DNA of 35,395 nucleotides, taken from the NCBI GenBank assembly GCA_003157385.1, contig PMJJ01000048.1, forward strand, positions 13,492 through 48,886. Reading direction: 5' to 3'. Below the pieces are notes generated by a model. That model ran no database searches and had not been told where the DNA came from. It was given only the letters and a program-made list of their open reading frames with translations. This DNA is from Actinomycetota bacterium. GTDB lineage: Bacteria; Actinomycetota; Geothermincolia; Fen-727; Anoxymicrobiaceae. How positions within the stretch are numbered: position 1 is the stretch's first letter; the number at the start of each line of letters is the position of its first letter. This document shows positions 15,726-23,957 of the stretch, piece after piece. A program made the position numbers and the translations under genes.

Positions 15726-16832
15726 TCACATGTAACCGAGGCGTCGGTACAGGCGCGTCCTGAAAGTCTCGTGCAGGTGGAGCGCCGTCTGCGGGCACAG
15801 CTCCATGCAGCAGTAGCAGGCGATACACTTCTCGTAGTCGTACTCCGGCGCGCCCTTCTTCTCCACCGTGATCGCACCGGCCGGGCAGATGTCGGCGCAG
15901 GAGCGGCAGGAGGTGCAGACGTACTCGTCGACATCGAAGCGCGGCCTGCCGATGTCGGGGAAGAACGCCATGATCCAGGTGCCGGAGAAGCGCTGTGGGA
16001 TGCTGGGCACCGGGCGCCTGAACCGCTTGAGCCTGCTGGCGTCCCCCTCGACTTCGATCTCCTCTGCGGCGATGGGCCCCAGGCCGAGCTCGTGGGCGTA
16101 CTCGATCGACCTGATGGTCTCGGGCTTCATCCCCATCATGCGCGACATGACGCTGTCCATCGCCACGCCGTTGTCGGACGCCATCAGCTTGCCCGCGTGG
16201 TACAAGAACTTGTTCTGCGGCCCGTTGCCCTGGATGCCGACCACCGCGTCCATGACGATAAGGTCGGGCACGCGCAGCCGGTATACCTCGGTCACCATCT
16301 CGGAGAACACGGGGTAGCGCGGGTAGGCAAGGTGCAGGCGCGCCTTGTCGCCGCCGACCAGGAAGCCGTAGCTGTTCTTGATCGCGCCGGTGTTGCGCGT
16401 CATCACGTGCGTCTTGAACTTCGGCACTGAGATGAGGACGTCGGTCTCGAGCACCTTCCTGGAGATGTTGACCTCGACGTCGTGCCCGATCAGCTTCACC
16501 CGCCGGCTCTCTCTGGCGATATTCTCGAACGCGCCCAGCGAGGCTTCCATCAGCCCGGAGATCCTGGCGCTCTTCTCCACGGCGCCGTAGCCGGAGGTGC
16601 CGGGGTTGTCGCCCACGGTGACCGTCGCACCGTCCTGGCGGAGCCGCTCGACCAGCGCCGTGATGACCGCCGGGTGCGTGTTCGCGTGCGTCTCGGGCTC
16701 GTACATGCCGACCATGTTCGGCTTGAGCAGAACTGTCTTGCCGGCGACGTCCAGGGGGAATCGCTCGAAGACGGCGTCCACGGCCTCGCGCATCTTCTCG
16801 TAGGTCGCGTCGAGGATGAGCACCCTAGCCAT
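15726..16832 (-). CDS. DUF362 protein with C-terminal 2[4Fe-4S] ferredoxin domain
   Basis: 368 residues from ATG 16832; GTG 16841 is an alternative three codons upstream. The N-terminal DUF362 part includes KTVLLKPNMVG, GDNPGTSGYG, DVLISVPKFKTHVMTRNTGAIKNSYGFLVG and IVMDAVVGIQGNGP. The C-terminal 60 residues hold two iron-sulfur motifs, CTSCRSCADICPAGAI and CIACYCCMELCP, each of the CxxCxxCxxxCP kind. DUF362-ferredoxin proteins are common in anaerobes and are thought to pass electrons to an unknown reductive reaction. The start overlaps the upstream TMEM175 gene by 8 bp, so the two are translationally coupled. Confidence 0.88.
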   Translation of the reverse strand: MARVLILDATYEKMREAVDAVFERFPLDVAGKTVLLKPNMVGMYEPETHANTHPAVITALVERLRQDGATVTVGDNPGTSGYGAVEKSARISGLMEASLGAFENIARESRRVKLIGHDVEVNISRKVLETDVLISVPKFKTHVMTRNTGAIKNSYGFLVGGDKARLHLAYPRYPVFSEMVTEVYRLRVPDLIVMDAVVGIQGNGPQNKFLYHAGKLMASDNGVAMDSVMSRMMGMKPETIRSIEYAHELGLGPIAAEEIEVEGDASRLKRFRRPVPSIPQRFSGTWIMAFFPDIGRPRFDVDEYVCTSCRSCADICPAGAITVEKKGAPEYDYEKCIACYCCMELCPQTALHLHETFRTRLYRRLGYM

Positions 16833-17532
16833 CGTCACCACTCGAGGCTGAGTGCCTCTGGGCCAGCTTCTCGAGCATGACGTGGTCGATGTACCAGTTG
16901 GTCGGGATGATGAGCAACCAGAGGTACTTGGCGAACCTGACGCTCGCGAACGAAAGGGGGATGGAAAGCAGGAAGATGACGGCCATGTTCAGGTAGCCGA
17001 AGGAAAAGCGGCGGTAGAGCTTCTTGTCCACCTTGTCCACCAGCCGGTTGTCGTGGGTGCCGTACCAGAAGAGGAGCGTGATTATGATCCCTGCGACAGC
17101 GAGGCTCAAGGCGTAGAAGATGAAGGCGGTCCGCGAAGTCGGGTACTGGCTCACCAGGCTCGTGGGGAACGGGATGAACACGATGGTCATCAGGAACAGG
17201 AGGTTGAGCCACAGCAGGCCGCGGTCGTGCCGCCTGAAGTGGCTGAAGACCTGGTGGTGACCGATCCAGAAGAGACCGATGATGAGGAACGAGACGATGT
17301 AGGCCTCGAATATCGGTATGAGCTTCACGATCTCGTGCGGCAGCTTCTTGTCGGCGACGGTCGGCGCGACGTGCGGGACATGGATGCTCAGGACCAGCAG
17401 CGTGATGGCCACGGCGAAGACGCCGTCGCTGAAGGACATGATGCGCCCCAGGCTCAGGCCGCCCACATCCGGATTGTCCGCCCCGGGCTCCTGTTGCTCC
17501 TCCAGACCTCCCTCGGATCGTTTCTTTTGCAT
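16825..17532 (-). CDS. TMEM175/DUF1211-family membrane protein (probable potassium channel)
   Basis: 235 residues from ATG 17532, with GGGAG 5 nt upstream; the track's start at 17565 lacks one. The hallmark FSDGVFAVAITLLVL (about residues 34-48) is the pore-lining first helix of TMEM175 proteins. Further membrane segments follow: IVSFLIIGLFWIGHHQVF, LLWLNLLFLMTIVFIPFPTSL, AFIFYALSLAVAGIIITLLFWYG, LNMAVIFLLSIPLSFASV and a last hydrophobic stretch. That makes six helices, as in bacterial single-repeat members, which form tetrameric potassium channels. A charged 25-residue N-terminus precedes the pore helix. It is cotranscribed with the DUF362 ferredoxin gene. Confidence 0.9.
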   Translation of the reverse strand: MQKKRSEGGLEEQQEPGADNPDVGGLSLGRIMSFSDGVFAVAITLLVLSIHVPHVAPTVADKKLPHEIVKLIPIFEAYIVSFLIIGLFWIGHHQVFSHFRRHDRGLLWLNLLFLMTIVFIPFPTSLVSQYPTSRTAFIFYALSLAVAGIIITLLFWYGTHDNRLVDKVDKKLYRRFSFGYLNMAVIFLLSIPLSFASVRFAKYLWLLIIPTNWYIDHVMLEKLAQRHSASSGDDG

Positions 17533-17573
17533 CTGCGCTCCCTGGTAGATCGCTTTGCCCGGCACGGGTAATG

Positions 17574-17583
17574 CTACTAGTAG
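17574..17583. promoter_or_regulatory. Palindrome CTACTAGTAG in the TMEM175/GNAT divergent gap
   Basis: A perfect 10-bp palindrome lies 42 nt upstream of the TMEM175 start and 116 nt upstream of the divergent GNAT gene. It could be an operator. No clear -35/-10 pair was identified around it. Confidence 0.25.
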
Positions 17584-17698
17584 TGAGGCTCGGAGAGAAC
17601 CCTGGCTGAGGCAACAAACAGAGGGGCGGCTCGCAGGAACGGAGGCGCGGGCGCCTTATAAGACGGTATCGGCTGCTCAGGCGAGGCGTGGAGGTGCG

Positions 17699-18217
17699 AT
17701 GCTCGAGGTGACCGCGCGGGATTTCAAGCTGAGGCATTTCCGTCAGGGGGATGCCGACGCCATCGTGAAGTACGCCAACAACCGCAAGATCTACAGGCCG
17801 ACGATGGAGATGCCCTACCCGTTCAAGCGGCGGGACGCGGTCGAGTGGATCGAGCAGAACCGCGCCGAGAAGGCCCGCAAGCACCCGGGCATGCTGAGCC
17901 TCGCCATAGTCGTAGACGGCGAGGCCGCCGGCTGCATCGGGCTCTCGGACATCGAGGGCCACAAGGCCGCGGTGGGCTACTGGCTCGCCGAAGAGCTATG
18001 GGGGAGAGGGATAATGACCAGGGCCCTCAAGCTCACCACGCGCTACGCGCTGAACGACATGGGTCTGCGCCGGCTGTGCGCCCACGTGTTCCTGTTCAAC
18101 AGGGCGTCGATGCGGGTGCTCGAGAAAGGCAGCTTCAAGCGCGAAGGAATCCTGCGCAAAGAGACCGAGAAAGACGGCAGGCTCTACGACATGGTCCTCT
18201 ACGCCAAAGTAAGATAG
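17699..18217 (+). CDS. GNAT acetyltransferase, RimJ/RimL type
   Basis: 172 residues from ATG 17699, with GGAGGTGC just upstream. Family features: FKLRHFRQGDADAIVKYANNRKIYR, PYPFKRRDAVEWIEQN, LSLAIVVDGEAAGCIGL, VGYWLAEELWGRGIMTRALKLTTRYAL (acetyl-CoA loop WGRGIM), and HVFLFNRASMRVLEKGSFKREGILRK. This group includes ribosomal-protein N-terminal acetyltransferases and many resistance or detoxifying enzymes; the substrate here is not known. The TAG stop is joined directly to a repeat (TAGGGACAGTAC). Confidence 0.9.
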   Translation: MLEVTARDFKLRHFRQGDADAIVKYANNRKIYRPTMEMPYPFKRRDAVEWIEQNRAEKARKHPGMLSLAIVVDGEAAGCIGLSDIEGHKAAVGYWLAEELWGRGIMTRALKLTTRYALNDMGLRRLCAHVFLFNRASMRVLEKGSFKREGILRKETEKDGRLYDMVLYAKVR

Positions 18218-18361
18218 GGACAGTACTTTCTACTTTTTTTCTACTTTCCAAGGTGGGGGCAGGTACTTTCCACTTTCTTATTCTACTCCGGACAGGTGTC
18301 CGCGAATTCAATTGGTAAGCCAATCGTATGAGTAGAAAAAAAGTGGAAAGTACCTGGCCCT
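18215..18361. repeat. Long inverted repeat (MITE-like) plus an extra half copy
   Basis: Three copies of one arm lie between convergent genes: GGGACAGTACTTTCTACTTT (from 18217), GGGGCAGGTACTTTCCACTT (from 18256) and, inverted, AAGTGGAAAGTACCTGGCCC (18341-18360). The second and third form arms of about 33 bp around a 41-nt centre that holds a small hairpin, ATTGG-taag-CCAAT. The same arm forms a near-perfect inverted repeat at 23853-23951. The minus-strand REC-PAS gene ends inside the third copy. Confidence 0.75.
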
Positions 18362-20363
18362 ACTGGCAGAGGGTTTCGATTATCGACTCCGGGCGGCCAT
18401 CCTCGTCCAGGCGCAGGAGCCAGCGCGCCTCGCTGCTGACCTCTTCGCCGTCGCGCGTCCTGTAGGTGACAGGGCCGAGCCACAGCCCTTCGTTCATCAG
18501 GTCGAACTCGATGTCCGTCAGCGGTCTGGCAAAGCTCGCCTTAAGCAGCTCCCGGTAGTCCTGGCCTAGCGCCTCCTCGCGGGTCCACCCGAACGTCTTG
18601 CCCGCCTGCTCGTTCCAGTAGGTTATCTTGCTGTTCATGTCGCGGATTATGACCGGGACCGGTATCAGGTCCGTGACCGCCGCTTTCGCCACCAGGGCCG
18701 CGACGCGTTCCTCCAGCTCCAGCTCCAGGGCCTTGCGCTCCGTGATGTCGTAATCGATCTCCAGCACCCCGTTGGGCTGCCCGGCCTCGTCCAGGCGGAC
18801 CGCCTGCCTGCTGGATACGCTCAGCACGCGGCCTTTGCGCGTCTTCACCAACAGCTCGCCCTCCCACCTTCCCTCGCCAAGGAGCATTTCCTCGACCTCG
18901 TCCCAGGGGGCCAGTGGCTCGGTCTCGAGCAGCTCGCGCCAGTCCTTGCCCAATGCCTCCTCGCGCTTCCAGCCGAACATCTCCTCGGCGCCCGCGTTCC
19001 AGAACTGGATCCTGCCTTCCATGTCACGGACCATGACGGTCTCGTGCGTGAGGTCCAGCAACTGCGCCTGCTCCCGCATCCTGTCGGCGTACCGCTCCAG
19101 GTCCGCGGACGCCTTCTTCTGGTCCGTGATGTCGCCCGCCGAGGCGACCACGGTGTCGACACTCCCGTCCTGCTTCTTTACGGGCGAGAAGGTGTACTCG
19201 AAGTCCCGGATGCCCTGCGGCGTGGGGAACTCCACCTCGCCGACCCAGGGCTCGCCGTTGCGCATGACGTTCTCGCGCCGCATGTCCAGCGCCCGCATCG
19301 CGCTCTCGGGGAAGCCCAGGTCCCACCAGTATTTTCCTGACATCTGCGACTGCTCGAGCCCGAACAGCTCCGCCGCCGCCCGGTTCACGTACACGAACTT
19401 GCCCTTGTCGTCGAACATGTAGAACTGCCTGGGGGAGGCCGACAGGATCTGGTCGAGCACGCGGGCCTGGTCCTGGAACCGGACCGACAGCCCGGTCAGC
19501 GATTGCTCGATCCGCTTGCGCTCCTCGATCTCGGCGCGCAGCTCCTCGTTGACCTGCTGAAGCTGCGCGGTCCTCTCCAGCACGCGCTCCTCCAGGTCCT
19601 CGCGCGAGCGCTGCAGAGCCTCGGAGACCAGGCGCTGCTCGGTGACGTCCCGGGAGAATATCGCCAGCCTCTCGACCTTCTTCCCCGTGCTGTCGAAGAC
19701 CGGGTAGATCACGTTGCTCAGCCTCATGCCATCGCGCGTGTCCTCGAACCGGGCCGGCTCAAGCGCCCTGACGACGTTCTCCATATACCTGCGCCGTGCC
19801 ATCGAGAGCTCGCGAGGCATGTACTCTCCGAGCCTGGTCCCGACCATCTCCTCGGGGGTCCGGGCCAGGCGCGCCGCGCCGGTGTTGTTGATCGTCAGGA
19901 TGACGGCGTCCAGGTCGATGAGCATCAGGGTCTCGGGGGTGGCGTTCAGCAGGGCGCTCAAGTTCTCCTCATGCCGCTTGAGCTCTTCCTGGGTCTTTCG
20001 CAGGGCGGCCCGTTTGAGCGACTGCTCGACGACCTGGGGGAGCATCGAGGGAAGCCTCGAGTCCTTCACCACGTAGCCCGCCGCGCTCAGCCGGAACGCC
20101 TCCGCCGCGATCTCCTCGGCGCCCGCGCCCGTGACTATGATGACCTCGGGATGCTCCTCGTGCGCCGTTATCTCGGAAAGCAACTGCAGGCCGTCGCCGT
20201 CGGGCAGGTTATAGTCGAGCACCACCACGTCGTAGAAGCCCTCAGCCAGCTCCTTGCGGGCTTCCGCCAGGTCGCCCGCGGTATCGGCCCCGGCCCCGAA
20301 GCGCTTTTCCAGCAGCCGGCGCATGGTCTTCGCCTGGTCGGGGTCGTCGTCTACTATTAGCAA
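18360..20363 (-). CDS. Response-regulator receiver protein with four PAS domains, C-terminally truncated
   Basis: 667 residues in the track from a TTG at 20363. The receiver domain (about 1-115) has IVDDDPD, the phosphorylated Asp in VVVLDYNLPDGDG, VTGAG and the Lys in GYVVKD. PAS domains follow at about 130-250, 300-420, 430-560 and 565-667, with a coiled coil (LERTAQLQQVNEELRAEIEERKR) between the first two. There is no histidine-kinase, GGDEF or DNA-binding output. The last PAS stops at RPESIIETLCQ, where its sister reads GVLEIDYDITERK, and the TAG lies at the edge of a repeat. The start is uncertain: in-frame ATC at 20387 has GAGGTGA 4 nt upstream and would add ISADNKWK. Confidence 0.85.
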   Translation of the reverse strand: MLIVDDDPDQAKTMRRLLEKRFGAGADTAGDLAEARKELAEGFYDVVVLDYNLPDGDGLQLLSEITAHEEHPEVIIVTGAGAEEIAAEAFRLSAAGYVVKDSRLPSMLPQVVEQSLKRAALRKTQEELKRHEENLSALLNATPETLMLIDLDAVILTINNTGAARLARTPEEMVGTRLGEYMPRELSMARRRYMENVVRALEPARFEDTRDGMRLSNVIYPVFDSTGKKVERLAIFSRDVTEQRLVSEALQRSREDLEERVLERTAQLQQVNEELRAEIEERKRIEQSLTGLSVRFQDQARVLDQILSASPRQFYMFDDKGKFVYVNRAAAELFGLEQSQMSGKYWWDLGFPESAMRALDMRRENVMRNGEPWVGEVEFPTPQGIRDFEYTFSPVKKQDGSVDTVVASAGDITDQKKASADLERYADRMREQAQLLDLTHETVMVRDMEGRIQFWNAGAEEMFGWKREEALGKDWRELLETEPLAPWDEVEEMLLGEGRWEGELLVKTRKGRVLSVSSRQAVRLDEAGQPNGVLEIDYDITERKALELELEERVAALVAKAAVTDLIPVPVIIRDMNSKITYWNEQAGKTFGWTREEALGQDYRELLKASFARPLTDIEFDLMNEGLWLGPVTYRTRDGEEVSSEARWLLRLDEDGRPESIIETLCQ

Positions 20364-20538
20364 CTTCCACTTGTTATCGGCGCTGATGTCTTCACCTCAC
20401 GACAGAATCTCGAAGACGGACGCTACTCAATTCAACTCGCGAGGGCTCGACCCTTCTTTGCTTGAAATGCTTAACTGGGCCCACGTGAAAGCAGGACGAG
20501 CAATGCCGTCTAAGCTCGAGGGCGCCGGGAGACGAGGT

Positions 20539-21186
20539 TCAGTCCCGCTTGACTCCCTCGGCGGCGACCGGATGGACCAGGGCGTCGAGCTTGCTGACCA
20601 GCCTGTACGAGCTCTGGAGGTTCAGCACGACGTCCGCCCTTATCCTCTCGAGCCTTTCCGCCGTCTCGGGCCCGCAGTCGCTACCCAGCCTGCTGAGCTT
20701 CTCGCCCGCGGTCCGCAATCCGTCGAGCTCTATCCGGAGGTCGATCGCGGCGGCGTGGATGGACTCGAGCAAGCCCTCCAGCCGCAGGTCGGGCCCGGTG
20801 TTGCTCCGCGATTTCTTGAGCGCTGCGTCGGCCAGGGCCCACTCGACCGCCTCGGGCAGCGAGACGGAGAGCTTGCGGTCCTTGGCCGCGTACCCGGAAG
20901 CCCCCATCCTGAACGAGAGGTAGGCGAGCTCCTCGTCCCCGTGGCCGGTGATCATGACTACGGGGGGATGTCCGTCCGCCGCGGTTATCTCGTCCAGCAT
21001 GTCCAGGCCGCTGCAGTCGGGGAGCTGGTAGTCCAGGGTTATCACGTCGTAGGAGTTGTTGGCGAGGGCGACCCTTGCATCCGCGCAGCTCGGCTGGATG
21101 TCGATATTCGCGCTGAAGCGCCTCTCCAGGAGCATGGCGATCATCCGCGCGGTGTCCCTGTTGTCGTCTATCACCAGGATGCGCAT
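20539..21186 (-). CDS. Response-regulator receiver protein with helical C-terminal domain
   Basis: 215 residues from ATG 21186. The receiver domain (about 1-118) has ILVIDDNRD, the phosphorylated Asp in VITLDYQLPDCSG, MITGHGDEEL and the Lys in GYAAKDRK. It is a close paralogue of the receiver in the next gene downstream (shared pattern DYxLPDxxGLxxLxEITAxxxHP). The remaining 95 residues are predicted helical, with heptad-like leucines (LRLEGLLESIHAAAIDLRIELDGLRTAGEKL), and match no output domain that I know. It could be a dimerisation or phosphotransfer helix. No sensor kinase is encoded nearby. It lies 175 nt upstream of the REC-PAS gene, same strand. Confidence 0.85.
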   Translation of the reverse strand: MRILVIDDNRDTARMIAMLLERRFSANIDIQPSCADARVALANNSYDVITLDYQLPDCSGLDMLDEITAADGHPPVVMITGHGDEELAYLSFRMGASGYAAKDRKLSVSLPEAVEWALADAALKKSRSNTGPDLRLEGLLESIHAAAIDLRIELDGLRTAGEKLSRLGSDCGPETAERLERIRADVVLNLQSSYRLVSKLDALVHPVAAEGVKRD

Positions 21187-21423
21187 TCCCGTCTACCCTT
21201 CCTCATCGTGCCCGCATTCGGCTCTCTCACGTTATAATGTTCGACGCCGGCGACGGCTTGCCTATCTTGTGCGAGTTGCCGATATGACCGCCGGGTTGCG
21301 TGGCGCGGTGAACCGCCAGGGCGCGGGAGCGTCAAACAAGCATGATGGCTTGAAGGGCTGGCAATACTTGCGCGACGAATAATGTAAGATGATGGCGTAT
21401 TCTGGGGATGAAGGGCAGCGGTT

Positions 21424-23142
21424 GTGGTTAAGAGCAAGGCTCTGGCTCTAACTGAGGTGGCGGCGCGGGCACTGCAGACGGCGGTGCCGGTGATAGCCGT
21501 CGTGGCCATTTACTACGCGCTGATGCTGGCCATCCTCAACTTCATGCAGGCCCTCGGCCACAGGTTCGAGGCGGTCGCCAGCGGCGTCGGCCACATCACG
21601 CACTTCACGCACCTCACCACCTGGGAAGGGCCCGCGCTCATACCCGCGCTGCTGGGCATTGGCATGCTCCTCCTCGCCTACGAACTCTGGCTCCGCAAGC
21701 GGATGGCCATCGTGGTGCTCTGCGGCTTCATCGTCGCCCAGGCGTTCGTGGACGCCTCACGGGGGATGCGCCGCCCGGGGCTCATGCTGACCCTGCTTCT
21801 GGCTATGGTGCTGGCGGCGGCGTTCAAGGCTTTCCCGGGACGGACCGACCCGGCGGCGACGAGGAGACTCAAGAAGGCGCTGCCGATCCTTGCCGGAGGC
21901 TTCTTCGCCTACGGGATCACCGGGCTCTACCTGCTCAGAGGCAGCCTGGGCATCCACACCACGAACCTCTACAGGCTCGCCTACAAGGCTATTGCGGTCG
22001 CCGTCGGCGACAGCGGCTTTACTTTCCACGGGCTGGCGCTTGCTTTCAGGTGCTCCATGATCTTCCTGGCGCTGGGCTCCATCATCTTGCTGGCGTACCT
22101 GGTGTTCAGGCCGTTCAGGGAAGAGGAAGGCGCGTCCAACGCTGACCGGGAGCGCGCGCGCAACATCGTGGAGAACTACGGCTCGGACTCGCTCGCCTAC
22201 TTCAACCTGCGCAGCGACAAGCAGACCTTCTTCCACCGCGACTCGTTCCTGGCCTACAAGGTGGTCGGCGACGTGGCGGTGATATCGGGCGACCCGGTGG
22301 GGCCCGCCGACAACATTTCCGGGATCGTCGGCGCTTTCCACGAGTACTGCCTCGACAGGGGCTGGAGGCTGTCCATCCTCGGCGCCAGCGGCAATCTGAT
22401 GCCGTACTACGAGGAGGCCGGGCTGCGCGGCTTTGAGCTGGGAGAGGAGACCGTCGTCAACGTCGAGGACTTCACACTCGAGGGCCGGCAGGTCCGCAAG
22501 CTGAGGCAGTCGGTCAACAAGCTCGCCAAGGCCGGCTACACCATGGAGTTCATGTACAACGCGAGCATCCCGGCGCACATAAAGCACGAGCTGGTGAACA
22601 TCTCGGTGGACTGGCGCGGGGGCAAGCAGGAGACGGGCTTCTCGATGGGCCTGGGCAGGCTGATGAGCTCCGAGGACCCCGACTGCCTGTTCTGCGTGGC
22701 CTACGACCCGGACAACAAGCCCGTGGGCTTCCTGCACTTCGTCCCGATGTACCCGCACGTGGGCTACTCGCTCGACGTGCACCGCTCCAAGATCGGCTCG
22801 CCGGGGGCGGTCTCCGAGTTCATGATCGCCAGGACCGCCGAGTTCCTCCACTCGGAGGGCTACCGGCAGATGTCGCTGCACTTCCTGGCCCTGGCTGAGA
22901 ACTACCGCGACGACCGGGACGGCCCGGGCAGCTCGTTCTACCGGGGCCTCGCCAGGGTGCTCGACCACATCCTACCGATCGTCTCGGTGTACCACTTCGA
23001 CAAGAAGTTTTTCCCCGCGTGGAAGAAACGCTACCTGCTGCACGTCGGCGTAGTCGACCTCCTGCTGGTCGGGCTCGCCGCGGTTTCCGCTGAGTCCGCT
23101 CTGGGGATAACCAGGCCGTCGGACCGCAAGAAGAAAGAGTAG
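21424..23142 (+). CDS. DUF2156 / MprF-like phosphatidylglycerol lysyltransferase-type protein
   Basis: 572 residues from a GTG at 21424, with GAAGGGC upstream and ATAATGTAAGAT (possible -10) before that. The first 235 residues carry about six membrane helices (PVIAVVAIYYALMLAILNF, LIPALLGIGMLLLAYEL, AIVVLCGFIVAQAF and others). The cytosolic half has the DUF2156 GNAT-like fold: ENYGSDSLAYFNLRSDKQTFF, VVGDVAVISGDPVGP, FTLEGRQVRKLRQSVNKLAKAGYT and GYSLDVHRSKIGSPGAVSEFMI. This domain moves an aminoacyl group from tRNA to phosphatidylglycerol in MprF and LysX. It is shorter than full MprF (about 840 residues) because it has fewer helices. The amino acid transferred is unknown. Confidence 0.88.
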   Translation: MVKSKALALTEVAARALQTAVPVIAVVAIYYALMLAILNFMQALGHRFEAVASGVGHITHFTHLTTWEGPALIPALLGIGMLLLAYELWLRKRMAIVVLCGFIVAQAFVDASRGMRRPGLMLTLLLAMVLAAAFKAFPGRTDPAATRRLKKALPILAGGFFAYGITGLYLLRGSLGIHTTNLYRLAYKAIAVAVGDSGFTFHGLALAFRCSMIFLALGSIILLAYLVFRPFREEEGASNADRERARNIVENYGSDSLAYFNLRSDKQTFFHRDSFLAYKVVGDVAVISGDPVGPADNISGIVGAFHEYCLDRGWRLSILGASGNLMPYYEEAGLRGFELGEETVVNVEDFTLEGRQVRKLRQSVNKLAKAGYTMEFMYNASIPAHIKHELVNISVDWRGGKQETGFSMGLGRLMSSEDPDCLFCVAYDPDNKPVGFLHFVPMYPHVGYSLDVHRSKIGSPGAVSEFMIARTAEFLHSEGYRQMSLHFLALAENYRDDRDGPGSSFYRGLARVLDHILPIVSVYHFDKKFFPAWKKRYLLHVGVVDLLLVGLAAVSAESALGITRPSDRKKKE

Positions 23143-23186
23143 CGGCCCGACCGGCCGCGCCCGACCCCCCGGCTTCGAAGCCACTG

Positions 23187-23208
23187 GTGTACAATGTCTC
23201 GCGTACAC
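23187..23208 (+). promoter_or_regulatory. Inverted repeat GTGTAC-n10-GTACAC over a putative -10 of the PHP gene
   Basis: GTGTAC (23187-23192) and GTACAC (23203-23208) are perfect inverted half-sites separated by 10 nt, 26 nt before the GTG start. TACAAT (23190-23195) inside it resembles a -10 hexamer. A repressor site is plausible. No clear -35 box is seen. Confidence 0.4.
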
Positions 23209-23233
23209 AGCTGGCTTTACGATCGGTGCACAA

Positions 23234-23854
23234 GTGCTTGTTGACCTTCACGTTCACACGAACATCTCGTCCCGTTGCTCCTCGGTGATGCCCGACGAGC
23301 TGGTCGAGCGCGCACAAGAGCTGGGGCTCGACGCCGTCTGTGTGACCGAGCATTCGACTTACCGCGGGGCTCAGGTCAACTACGAGTACGCCAAAGAGCA
23401 CGACTTCCTGGTGTTCAGGGGAATGGAGGTCTACACCGAGCAGGGAGACATGCTGGTCATCGGGTGGGACACCAACATCCGCTACTACCTCTTCCCGTTC
23501 GAGGACCTCAAGCGTGAGGTCGATGAGCGCAACGGGATCATCATTCCGGCGCACCCCTGCCGGGGCGAGGCGGACGCGCGGCACCGCAGCAAGGGTGAGA
23601 TAGAGGAGGAGCTCCTGGACTCGATCTGCGCGATCGAGACGCGCAACGGCGCGATGACGCGCAAGAGCAACGACCAGGCTGAGGGACTGCGCAAGAGGTA
23701 CAAGCTCTTCGGCACCGGCGGCAGCGACGCGCACCACGTGAGCCACATCGGCCGCTGCCTGACCGTCTTCGAGGAGGAGCCCGGCGACGAGGTCGAGCTT
23801 ATCGAGGCGCTACGCGGCGGCAAGTACCGCGCCTGCTACCTCGAGGACCTCTGA
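23234..23854 (+). CDS. PHP-domain metal-dependent phosphoesterase
   Basis: 206 residues from a GTG at 23234. The four PHP metal-binding motifs are visible: DLHVHTNIS (residues 4-12), TEHSTY, IPAHPCRGEA, and GTGGSDAHH near residue 170. A conserved FRGMEVYTEQGDMLVIGW lies between. Stand-alone PHP proteins of this size hydrolyse phosphate esters such as nucleotides or small oligonucleotides. The specific substrate is not readable here. It follows the DUF2156 gene on the same strand with its own probable promoter. Its TGA is joined directly to a long inverted repeat. Confidence 0.9.
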   Translation: MLVDLHVHTNISSRCSSVMPDELVERAQELGLDAVCVTEHSTYRGAQVNYEYAKEHDFLVFRGMEVYTEQGDMLVIGWDTNIRYYLFPFEDLKREVDERNGIIIPAHPCRGEADARHRSKGEIEEELLDSICAIETRNGAMTRKSNDQAEGLRKRYKLFGTGGSDAHHVSHIGRCLTVFEEEPGDEVELIEALRGGKYRACYLEDL

Positions 23855-23951
23855 CGGGGACAGGTACTTTCCACTTTTTTTCTACTCTCGATCGCCGTGC
23901 CCGCTGACCCGCGGAAAGTAGAAAAAAATGTGGAAAGTACCTGTCCCCGTC
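23853..23951. repeat. Long inverted repeat, MITE-like (33-bp arms)
   Basis: The left arm (23853-23885), starting GACGGGGACAGGTACTTTCC, and the right arm (23918-23951), ending GGAAAGTACCTGTCCCCGTC, are inverted copies differing by a single inserted T. They enclose 32 nt. The element begins at the TGA stop of the PHP gene. The same arm occurs three times at 18215-18361 with a different centre. It encodes nothing; as RNA it would form a very stable hairpin. Confidence 0.85.
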
Positions 23952-23957
23952 ATCAGA

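Noticed and set aside
18215-18361. CRISPR array from the repeated ACTTTCCACTTT units
   Set aside because: Only three copies, one inverted, with unequal spacing and no cas genes; the inverted arrangement fits a MITE-like element.
21757-22968. 403-residue minus-strand ORF
   Set aside because: Shadow of the DUF2156/MprF-like gene; Arg/Val/His/Glu-rich with no motifs.
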